Assembly (NCBI GenBank): GCA_016184225.1
Contig: JACPDA010000004.1
Location: 736,316-769,731, forward strand
DNA: 33,416 nucleotides
Origin: Candidatus Daviesbacteria bacterium
Lineage (GTDB): Bacteria; Patescibacteriota; Microgenomatia; Daviesbacterales; UBA10151
Direction: 5' to 3'
In this document: piece after piece, positions 15,333 to 20,988 of the stretch
Numbering within the stretch: position 1 is the first letter of the stretch
Layout of the letters: each line of letters begins with the position of its first letter
Position numbers and translations under genes: made by a program
Notes under the pieces: generated by a model
Databases searched by the model: none
What the model was told of the DNA's origin: nothing
What the model saw: the letters and a program-made list of their open reading frames with translations, nothing else

Positions 15333-15656
15333 TTACTTATACCTACTTTCTTCAGACAGATTAGTGCCGTTCCCGAACATCGCTCCCCAGCCGGTAGAGC
15401 TGTCAAAGTTCCAATATTTGCCATAAGCAGTAATGGATTCAGTCTTCTTACCGTCTTTTACTAACATAGTTCTGCTGTCAAAAGTGCAGGTAGTTTGACC
15501 GCTACAGGGCCCACTAGCATATCTATCTACAGAAGTTAAACTAGAGCCACTCCCGGACATTACTTCCCATCCGCCGCTGGTTGGACTCCTGAAATTCCAG
15601 TATCTGCCATAAGCTGTAATAGATTCAATCCTTGAACCATCAGTTTCATAATACAT
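15333..15656 (-). CDS. Tandem-repeat surface protein, last segment after a frame break
   Basis: 107 residues in a third frame. It encodes the repeat ESITAYGRYWNFRSP, MSGSGSSLTSVDRYASGPC, CTFDSRTML, ESITAYGKYWNFD, then the stop. Upstream the frame meets TAG right at the junction 15665/15666, so ATG 15656 is an artefact of the break and not a natural start. I read it as the C-terminal end of the gene that starts at 16893. The dockerin gene begins 2 nt after its stop, so the order of an intact operon is preserved. The repeat family is not recognised; it looks like a secreted Trp/Tyr-rich beta repeat. Confidence 0.6.
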   Translation of the reverse strand: MYYETDGSRIESITAYGRYWNFRSPTSGGWEVMSGSGSSLTSVDRYASGPCSGQTTCTFDSRTMLVKDGKKTESITAYGKYWNFDSSTGWGAMFGNGTNLSEESRYK

Positions 15657-16012
15657 GGTTCTGGTCTACAGGGCCCACTAGCATATCTATCTACAGAAGT
15701 TAAACTAGAGCCACTCCCGGACATGGCAGCCCAACCATTGGCACCATCAAAATTCCAGTATTTACCATTAGCAGTGATCGTTTCAATTCTTTTTCCGTCT
15801 GACTGAACAAACATATTCCTGGTATCAAAAGTGCAGATAGATTGACCACTGCATGGGCCATTGGCATAACGGGGAATAGTAGTCAGGTAATCACCGCTTT
15901 TCTCCAGTGTAATCCATCCGCCGCTGGTTGGACTCCTGAAATTCCAGTATCTGCCATAAGCTGTAATAGATTCAATCCTTGAACCATCAGTTTCATAATA
16001 CATGGTTCTGGT
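15502..16012. repeat. Interleaved long direct repeats in the surface gene
   Basis: A 99-bp block is identical at 15567-15665 and 15914-16012 (offset 347). A 59-bp block is identical at 15502-15560 and 15666-15724 (offset 164). The junction 15665/15666 is exactly where one block ends and the other begins, and it is also where the frame breaks. This is the signature of recombination between repeats, or of a short-read assembly jump. Confidence 0.9.
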
Positions 16013-16018
16013 GTACAA
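15560..16018 (-). CDS. Tandem-repeat surface protein, middle segment in a shifted frame
   Basis: Meaningful coding runs from about 16022 to 15666: TRTMYYETDGSRIESITAYG, RYANGPCSGQSICTFDTRNM, ETITANGKYWNFDGANGWAA, SLTSVDRYASGPC. After 15666 this frame reads out-of-phase sequence and stops. It is linked to the preceding segment by adding one C to the 7-C run (16023-16029, G on the given strand), and to the following segment by restoring about 25 nt lost at 15665/15666. The TTG at 16018 is not convincing as a start. Probably part of one broken gene. Confidence 0.5.
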   Translation of the reverse strand: MYTRTMYYETDGSRIESITAYGRYWNFRSPTSGGWITLEKSGDYLTTIPRYANGPCSGQSICTFDTRNMFVQSDGKRIETITANGKYWNFDGANGWAAMSGSGSSLTSVDRYASGPCRPEPCIMKLMVQGLNLLQLMADTGISGVQPAADGK

Positions 16019-16893
16019 GGCAGGGGGGGATTAACTGTTACCGCAACACTAACTCTGGCTGAGTTAGCTGCTCCGCCTACGCCTTCACAGCGCATATTAT
16101 AAGTGGTTGTCTCCGTCGGAGAAAACGTATCTGAACCCGAGGCATCTACAGTTTTAAAGACTCCCGGGGGATTGAGAATACATTTCACGGCATTTGTACT
16201 TGACCAGGTCAGCGTTGTTGATTGACCTGCAGTAATAGTAGTTGGACTGGCAGTAAATGAAACAGTGGGTGTAGCAGGAGCTACTTGCCTGGTACAGGTA
16301 AAGGAACCCTCTGCCGCGCCGGTACTGCAACCTGAGGCATTACAGGCAAAAACAAACCACTGGTAAGTAGCTCCGGGGATCCTGCCGGTTAAAGATTTAG
16401 AGGTAGAAGTCAGCGGTTCACAGAAATTAGGCGGGGTACAAGCATTTCCCCCGGACTCTGTCGATCCCCAGACCAACGCCGGATCAGCAGTATTGTGGAC
16501 ATACAAATCATAGCGGGTGGCACCGCTAACACCTGTCCAGCTAAACTTAGCCGCAGTCCCGGGATCAGGACAAGATGCAGAGGGATTGGTAGGGGTAGAG
16601 GGGACTGAAGCGGGCGGTGTAGGGGTTGGGGTATTCCCGGAACCTAATCTGGAAGTAAGTTTCAAGGTAATCGGCTGGTCTGCCCTTAAAGCTACCCAGC
16701 TGTTTCCCCTTCGCTCAACATTATTTCCGCTGAATTCAATCGGCTCGCCGGCAGCCCGGGACTTAAAGATTTGCTGTTGGGTAATCAAAAATATGCCCAC
16801 AGGAAGGGTTAAAACCAACACTGCTAATATAATAAGGTTTCTCTTGTTTTGGAAAAATTCCGAATTTCTTAAATTATCTAAAAATTCTCTCAT
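15883..16893 (-). CDS. Surface protein with FN3- and Ig-like domains, frameshifted C-terminus
   Basis: 336 residues as read; true coding in this frame ends near 16023. A membrane helix (about 19-38) and QQQIFKSRAAGEPI form the N-terminal anchor. A Pro/Thr linker follows, then a fibronectin-III-like domain (AKFSWTGVSGATRYDLYVHN, ATYQWFVFAC) and an Ig-like domain (VSFTASPTTITAGQSTTLTW, TTTYNMRCEGVGG, SVAVTVNPP). The last 45 residues (PEPCIMKL onward) are the Trp-repeat DNA read in the wrong frame. One extra C in the 7-C run would join it to the repeat segment as VNPPPALYTRTMYYE. The start overlaps the upstream gene stop by 4 nt. Confidence 0.75.
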   Translation of the reverse strand: MREFLDNLRNSEFFQNKRNLIILAVLVLTLPVGIFLITQQQIFKSRAAGEPIEFSGNNVERRGNSWVALRADQPITLKLTSRLGSGNTPTPTPPASVPSTPTNPSASCPDPGTAAKFSWTGVSGATRYDLYVHNTADPALVWGSTESGGNACTPPNFCEPLTSTSKSLTGRIPGATYQWFVFACNASGCSTGAAEGSFTCTRQVAPATPTVSFTASPTTITAGQSTTLTWSSTNAVKCILNPPGVFKTVDASGSDTFSPTETTTYNMRCEGVGGAANSARVSVAVTVNPPLPCTPEPCIMKLMVQGLNLLQLMADTGISGVQPAADGLHWRKAVIT

Positions 16894-17171
16894 TCATTAG
16901 CTCCTTTAGGCGGACCCAAAGGAGAAGTAAGCTCTATGGAAATTTTGGCATCTTTCCTGGCTACCCATTCTAAAGTTCCGTCCGGCTTAGTTTTTTGAAA
17001 TACATCTTTTGTCTCTTGGATTACAATTGGTTCTCCGGCAGCCCGGGATTTAAAAATTTGCTGCTGCTTGATTAAATTTATGCCTAAAGGAACTGCCAAA
17101 ATTAGTATCCCTAATATAAGTAGGGTAATAAGGGTTTTTTTCTGTTTAAAAAGTTCTGAAAATTCTCCCAT
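16890..17171 (-). CDS. Short anchor protein with QQQIFKSRAA motif
   Basis: 93 residues: a basic start, a membrane helix (about 13-34), then QQQIFKSRAAGEPI and a short external tail (DVFQKTKPDGTLEWVARKDA). Residues 36-48 are identical to the matching stretch of the next protein (QQQIFKSRAAGEP), so one probably arose from the other by duplication. It overlaps the next start by 4 nt and is the first gene of the surface operon. TTGACA (complement, 17217-17222) lies upstream, but no -10 box at good spacing is seen. Function beyond anchoring unknown. Confidence 0.7.
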   Translation of the reverse strand: MGEFSELFKQKKTLITLLILGILILAVPLGINLIKQQQIFKSRAAGEPIVIQETKDVFQKTKPDGTLEWVARKDAKISIELTSPLGPPKGANE

Positions 17172-17231
17172 CGGAAAAGGGCTCTTCCTCTATACTTTCA
17201 CCTTTTGATATAGTTTGTCAATAGTAAAGAA

Positions 17232-17245
17232 TATATTGTACGACA
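17232..17245. repeat. Left 14-bp direct repeat (attL-like)
   Basis: TATATTGTACGACA, identical to 19297-19310. The following base completes TTGT ACG ACAA, a small inverted repeat. It lies 61 nt upstream of the first surface gene (17171), so a role in that promoter region is an alternative. Confidence 0.65.
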
Positions 17246-17254
17246 AACGGGATT

Positions 17255-17797
17255 TCAGGTTAATCGTAGCTTAGCATTTTCCCGATTTAGAAACTCCTGT
17301 TTATACTTGATATATTTAAAAAAGCGTGGTTTAGCTACAAACAGAAAAACCTGCACGTCAGCTGAATGAGGATAAGGCAAGATCAGCATCTTTTCTGCAG
17401 TGGGAAGAATAAGGTATTTTTCAAGTTTTAAAGCATTTGTATCTCCGCATTCAGCTGGAAATCGTAAGTCCTTATCAATAACATCTACCTTAAAACCTAT
17501 CAGTGGATACTCATAACGAATATCTTGATCAGATATATTACAATTCTGGATTAGAAAATCTCTAGCAAATGATTTTAAAGCTAGATGGCCGTAACTTTCA
17601 CCGCTTTTAACGAGTCCGCTTTCAGGGTCTTTTACTATATCTATTTTCCTGATAAATTCATCTTTTGAGGCAATTGTTTTGGCAGACACAGTAAATAACC
17701 CTTCCTGATACATCCAGGTAATCTCATCTATATTCGCCCAATCAATATTCGGACTAAAATTACTGTAAAAGATCTTTAAGAAATCTTCACTTGTCAT
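17255..17797 (-). CDS. PD-(D/E)XK nuclease-like protein paired with a recombinase
   Basis: 180 residues, no signal peptide. The helix GHLALKSFARDFLI (about 70-83) is followed by YEYPLIGFKVDVIDKDLRFPAECGDTNALKLEKYL. Asp105, the Glu of AECG (Glu116) and Lys124 fit the PD-(D/E)XK fold, where families with VDV...(A/V)ECGxTxxxKL are known; the Lys of a strict ExK is replaced by Gly118. Activity is therefore uncertain. Its ATG overlaps the stop of the recombinase by 4 nt, so both are made from one transcript and may act in one process such as site cleavage, element control or defence. Not recognised beyond the fold level. Confidence 0.65.
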   Translation of the reverse strand: MTSEDFLKIFYSNFSPNIDWANIDEITWMYQEGLFTVSAKTIASKDEFIRKIDIVKDPESGLVKSGESYGHLALKSFARDFLIQNCNISDQDIRYEYPLIGFKVDVIDKDLRFPAECGDTNALKLEKYLILPTAEKMLILPYPHSADVQVFLFVAKPRFFKYIKYKQEFLNRENAKLRLT

Positions 17798-18798
17798 TTA
17801 GATTTTTCTGCTAAAGGATGATACTTCCGGTGAGTTTCCTGAGCAAATTTATCTGACGCGTTAATATACCTTGTTGTTGTGTTAAGAGATTCATGCCCAA
17901 GCAAAATCTGAACTGCAGCTGGAGAAGCCCCTTCTTCTGTTAAATAAGTTGCAAAACCATGCCTCAAAGAATGAGCACTGGTAGGAATATTAATTCTTAA
18001 TTTTTCCCTATATCTTTTAATCCTTTCTTGAAGGTAATTAGTTGAAATCCGTCTTTGGGATTTTGTTATATTTTTACCTTTAGTCGGTACAAATAGCGCT
18101 TGTTGTGTATCGTTTCTAAAGCTAAGATACTGTTCTAAGTAGGCCTGTGCCCGTTCGGTCAGATATACAAACCTTTGTTTTCGTCCTTTGCCAGTGATAA
18201 AAATCCGACCGCTACCATCTATATCCCTCCTGTTCAGGTTAAGCAGCTCGGAAATCCTCATTCCAGTTGCAAATAATATTTCAAGCATAGCTCTATTCCT
18301 GCTAGATATTTCTGGGTCTTTTTCCAAAGTAGAAGGAGCTTCAATTAAAGAAATTAATTCATTAAGTTCTGCAATATTGGCATGCGGACGCTCTCTTTTA
18401 ACCATCTTAAACTGATCAGGTACAACAGGACAATCATATTCCTGGTCAATAAGAAAAAGGATATAAGCTCGAACTGCTGACAAGCACCTATTGATACTTG
18501 CGGATGAGAGCCGCACACTCGCTTCTTGTCGATTTGTAGGAGTCTCCCGCTCATCAGATGAGAGATAAGCCTTAAATTCAAAAATTAATCTCTTATTCAT
18601 ATCTTTTATATAAATATTTCTGGATTTCAGAAAATTATCGAAGTGGAGTAAATCCTTTTTATAGTTATAGATTGTTTCAGGGGAGTAATTGTTGGTTTGA
18701 AGGAAAAGAAAGAAGTCATCAATCAAATCTAAATTAGTATAACGAGTATAAGACTGATCATTTTTTTTATTTTGAGCCTTGGGCGAGCGTGAGTCCAT
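17794..18798 (-). CDS. Tyrosine recombinase/integrase of the candidate element
   Basis: 334 residues from ATG 18798 (343 from ATG 18825). In 343-residue numbering: core-binding domain about 30-130, then TGMRISE (Arg190), TGKGRKQR (Lys213), HSLRHGFAT (His285, Arg288), GH (His311) and nucleophile TTTRYIN (Tyr320). All catalytic residues are present. I prefer the 18798 start because the best -10 (TATTAT, 18824-18829, complement) overlaps the 18825 ATG, which would then not be transcribed. An 8-bp inverted repeat between that -10 and the start suggests autoregulation. It differs from the Xer gene at 9768 and overlaps a nuclease-like gene, as an element integrase might. Confidence 0.88.
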   Translation of the reverse strand: MDSRSPKAQNKKNDQSYTRYTNLDLIDDFFLFLQTNNYSPETIYNYKKDLLHFDNFLKSRNIYIKDMNKRLIFEFKAYLSSDERETPTNRQEASVRLSSASINRCLSAVRAYILFLIDQEYDCPVVPDQFKMVKRERPHANIAELNELISLIEAPSTLEKDPEISSRNRAMLEILFATGMRISELLNLNRRDIDGSGRIFITGKGRKQRFVYLTERAQAYLEQYLSFRNDTQQALFVPTKGKNITKSQRRISTNYLQERIKRYREKLRINIPTSAHSLRHGFATYLTEEGASPAAVQILLGHESLNTTTRYINASDKFAQETHRKYHPLAEKSK

Positions 18799-18801
18799 AC
18801 T

Positions 18802-18853
18802 GAGTATAAGGTTGATTATACTCATAATAATAGGTTCAGGCAGGCTTTGTCAA
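18802..18853 (-). promoter_or_regulatory. Recombinase promoter with operator-like inverted repeat
   Basis: On the complement: TTGACA (18848-18853), 18-nt spacer, TATTAT (18824-18829). Just downstream, GAGTATAA (18802-18809) and TTATACTC (18816-18823) form a perfect 8-bp inverted repeat with a 6-nt centre, covering the expected transcription start. Confidence 0.55.
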
Positions 18854-18861
18854 GCATCTAA

Positions 18862-18890
18862 TTGAGTCTAAGCTTACGATAAGCTAGGTA
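18862..18890 (+). promoter_or_regulatory. Promoter-like site reading into the gene-free stretch
   Basis: TTGAGT (18862-18867), a 17-nt spacer and TAGGTA (18885-18890). The spacer holds the inverted repeat AGCTTA CGA TAAGCT (18871-18885). It would start an RNA near 18897, divergent from the recombinase. Confidence 0.35.
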
Positions 18891-18994
18891 AACTATTAGG
18901 ATTTCCATTGCTTGCTGAGAAGCAACCTGTGCGAAGAATAAACAAAAGTCTAACAAAGAAAGCATACTACACAAACAAGGAAGCGTACCTAAAA

Positions 18995-19043
18995 CGCTGT
19001 CTATACTAGCTATTTTCAGCTCTTTTAAGGCTAGTTAGACACG
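18995..19043. other. Long imperfect hairpin with two single-base bulges
   Basis: CG, bulge C, TGTCTA, bulge T, ACTAGC (18995-19010) pairs with GCTAGTTAGACACG (19030-19043): 14 base pairs, a 19-nt loop, both bulges on the left arm. GTTAGAC (19034-19040) fits the GTTRRRY consensus of integron attC sites, and extrahelical bases on one arm are also an attC trait. The paired RYYYAAC box is not in the stem, so an attC call is not justified. Confidence 0.7.
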
Positions 19044-19247
19044 AGGCCTTGGAAGGCCCCAAAAACGGCTTTCTAGGGGATAAGACGTAGGATAGGTCAT
19101 CTATAGTTTAGATTGTTACAGAAACCTAAACCTATGTGTTAAGTGGCAATAAATTGAAAAGGAAAAATGACAGAAAATTTAGACGGGAACTATTGTTTTT
19201 AAATTTAAATAATTTTTCTTTAATTCTTCTTAGTTTTACATCAGTTT

Positions 19248-19288
19248 GAAGTTCGCCTTAGCGACAAAGGCCACTTCTCCGATTTTTT
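19248..19288 (+). terminator. Rho-independent terminator
   Basis: GAAGT (19248-19252) pairs with ACTTC (19273-19277) and GCCTT (19255-19259) with AAGGC (19267-19271). The stem is followed by TCCGA and TTTTTT (19283-19288). There is no gene on this strand for several kb upstream, so it implies an untranslated transcript. Confidence 0.6.
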
Positions 19289-19296
19289 CCTGTTTC

Positions 19297-19310
19297 TATA
19301 TTGTACGACA
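19297..19310. repeat. Right 14-bp direct repeat (attR-like)
   Basis: TATATTGTACGACA, identical to 17232-17245. Together with its flanks it forms CTATATT, 13 nt, AATATAG (19296-19322), a 27-bp imperfect palindrome of the size of a dif or att core. Confidence 0.65.
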
Positions 19311-19349
19311 TCAATAATATAGGGAAGGATGACTAAAGAGAGAAATAAG

Positions 19350-19417
19350 GGATATTAGGATATTGGGATATTTATTAAGGATACAGGGTCTTTCTATATC
19401 GTAATATTCTTATATCC
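19350..19417. repeat. Heptad-like hairpin in gene-poor DNA
   Basis: Left arm (19350-19371) is built from GGATATT units. Right arm (19396-19417) is its imperfect reverse complement, with units CGATAT, AATATT and GGATAT when read on the other strand. The 24-nt loop is AT-rich. Same architecture as the other heptad hairpins, with a different unit. Confidence 0.65.
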
Positions 19418-19646
19418 ATACTCAAAGAGAGCGGCCCTCTTCTCTCCCTACCTTCGGGTATTATTTAGCAGTTATCCACAGAGCATGCCAGAAATAAGCA
19501 CATATAGGCCCCATAGTTTTCCACTTTCGTGCCTATTATCTATATCACACTATATCATCCGTAGTTTTCACGAAATATCCCATAATTTTTCACGAGCAGT
19601 ATTTTTTCTAACTTTTCCCTTTGCACTTTTCACTTTACACTTATCT
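19418..19646. other. Gene-free stretch with one DnaA-box match
   Basis: No gene seen. It holds one exact DnaA-box consensus TTATCCACA (19472-19480), a small TACC TTCG GGTA hairpin (19450-19461), and two TTTTCACGA copies 22 bp apart (19565-19573, 19587-19595). One box is too little to call an origin. Confidence 0.4.
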
Positions 19647-20429
19647 CTACCCTGTCCATGATGTTGCAAAAAAGCTGACCAAAAGCACAGCCGCACCTAT
19701 CCCTATATATTCCCATACCACTCTCCTATTTATCCTGCCTCTTAAAACATGGGTAGTTAAGCCTAAAAGAACATACATTGCAGACGATAGAGACAATGAC
19801 CAAATTATGGCAATACTGGGCCAAAACGAAAAGCTTAAAGCAAGCTCCCCCAAAATCAAACTAAGTATTAAACTTTGTATCAGGACAGCCGCTCCCATTT
19901 TATCCTCCATTGCAATTGTCCAAAGTGCCTGTAGGATTAACGGAAAGCTGACTAATAAGACTATTACCCCATTCCAAAAAGCCGATAAATGAAGGGCAAA
20001 GATAACCACATATATAAAAAAGGCTGAAAGCAGGGTAAATAAGAAACTGGCTGTTGATGCTGCCCGATATAGTGGAATGGTCCGTAAACTTGCCACATTA
20101 AACACATTCTGGGCTAAAAGCAGTAAATAAAATGTCAAACCAAACATAAAAGCCACCGGCAGCCTGGTCAGCCACCTGACAGGCAAGAGAAAATAAAAGC
20201 TGGCAACGGCCACCGTAAAAAGGGTGGGTAAAATCAGGAGCACAACAGCTTTTGTCAGGTTTAACCCCTCCCAAAGGGACCAGAGGGAAAGGGCGTATGA
20301 AAAAACCGCCAGGCCGCCCAAGAATCTAAACCTTAAATCAAAATTCACCAACTGGGTTGAAAGAAGCCCTATAGTTAATAAGGCTGAGCTGATAATTATT
20401 TTATGTCTTTTGTTTAGGTTAAAGTCCAT
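19647..20429 (-). CDS. Polytopic membrane protein, unknown function
   Basis: 260 residues with about eight hydrophobic helices and short loops; a basic N-terminus (MDFNLNKRHK) suggests an inside start. No motif that I recognise. It follows ruvC by 25 nt on the same strand and probably belongs to the yebC-ruvC transcript. The ATG is the first in frame and lacks a clear Shine-Dalgarno. Confidence 0.7.
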   Translation of the reverse strand: MDFNLNKRHKIIISSALLTIGLLSTQLVNFDLRFRFLGGLAVFSYALSLWSLWEGLNLTKAVVLLILPTLFTVAVASFYFLLPVRWLTRLPVAFMFGLTFYLLLLAQNVFNVASLRTIPLYRAASTASFLFTLLSAFFIYVVIFALHLSAFWNGVIVLLVSFPLILQALWTIAMEDKMGAAVLIQSLILSLILGELALSFSFWPSIAIIWSLSLSSAMYVLLGLTTHVLRGRINRRVVWEYIGIGAAVLLVSFFATSWTG

Positions 20430-20454
20430 ATCATTTCAGGGATGACACTACGTG

Positions 20455-20988
20455 TCACTTGGCCACCATTTTTAGCACATGACAAATGGCTATTGCCAGC
20501 GCGTCTGTGGCATCATCCAAATGCCCGCCTTTCCAGTTTACTTTCAGTCTATTCCTCTTTCGCCCGTTAGTTCCCAGAAACTTCCTTACTCCATCATGGA
20601 CTTGATTCTTGTCAGCCCTACCAGAGCCGGCCACCATCAATTTTACCTGTAAACCAGTATAGTCCTGGAAGGGAATCTTATACTGGGCAGCGGTCAGCAT
20701 GATTACTCCCCTAGCCTGTCCTACCATAATGGCCGTCCTGGTATTGGCTCCAAAAAATAACATCTCGCAAACCATCTGATCAGGCCGGTATTTTTCAATT
20801 ACTCCTGATAACTGCCCGTGTATCATATGTAAGCGGTCTTGCATTAACTTTTCTTTGGGGGTGCTGATATTGCCATAAGAAATCAGTTCAATATCATATT
20901 TAAACTCCCTGCCTAGGATATCATCAGGGATTTTTATAACTCCATAACCGGTTGTCGCAGTCCCGGGATCAATTCCTAAAATTATCAT
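20455..20988 (-). CDS. ruvC: Crossover junction endodeoxyribonuclease RuvC
   Basis: Holliday junction resolvase that acts with RuvAB in recombination. 177 residues, normal length. The catalytic acidic set is complete: Asp7 in LGIDPGTATTGYG, Glu75 in VCEMLFFGANTRTA (RuvC often has E in xxExxFF), and Asp159/Asp162 in HLDDATDALAIAICH. GQARGV is also conserved. ATGA overlap with yebC upstream; yebC-ruvC is a common bacterial gene order. Confidence 0.95.
   Translation of the reverse strand: MIILGIDPGTATTGYGVIKIPDDILGREFKYDIELISYGNISTPKEKLMQDRLHMIHGQLSGVIEKYRPDQMVCEMLFFGANTRTAIMVGQARGVIMLTAAQYKIPFQDYTGLQVKLMVAGSGRADKNQVHDGVRKFLGTNGRKRNRLKVNWKGGHLDDATDALAIAICHVLKMVAK

Larger units (their letters stand above)
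18897..19288 (+). ncRNA. Candidate structured RNA, about 390 nt, unknown class
   Basis: This stretch has no credible ORF, a promoter-like site at its left edge and a rho-independent terminator at its right edge. Between them are TTGCTT/AAGCAA (18908-18925), an unstructured A-rich segment (18930-18990), the 14-bp bulged hairpin at 18995-19043, and GGCCTT/AAGGCC (19045-19058), whose TTGG could also pair with CCAA at 19059-19062 to make a pseudoknot. I looked for tmRNA, RNase P, 4.5S and group I/II intron signatures and found none. The RNA is an inference from structure. Confidence 0.35.
17232..19310. mobile_element. Candidate compact integrative element
   Basis: A 14-bp perfect direct repeat marks both ends. 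Inside are, on the complement strand, a PD-(D/E)XK-like gene whose stop lies 10 nt from the left repeat and an overlapping tyrosine recombinase. On the + strand lies a gene-free stretch with a promoter-like site, strong hairpins and a terminator that ends 9 nt before the right repeat. The right repeat is part of a larger inverted pair, CTATATT (19296-19302) and AATATAG (19316-19322), the kind of core a tyrosine recombinase uses. Boundaries and mobility are inferred. Confidence 0.5.

Noticed and set aside
18948-19040. Integron attC site from GTCTAAC (18948) and GTTAGAC (19034)
   Set aside because: The two boxes are exact complements 80 nt apart, but the inner L boxes are missing and GTTAGAC already pairs with another arm. 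The recombinase shows no integron-integrase insert that I can identify.
18897-19288. tmRNA (ssrA), RNase P RNA, 4.5S RNA or 6S RNA in the gene-free stretch
   Set aside because: No tRNA-like acceptor or GTTCGA T-loop, no ALAA-type tag frame, no GGAAAGTCC element of RNase P, no SRP core loop. The segment around GCGAAGAATAAAC looked tmRNA-like at first but the required order is absent.
19418-19646. Replication origin
   Set aside because: Only one exact DnaA box, no dnaA or dnaN nearby and no consistent change of gene strand around it.
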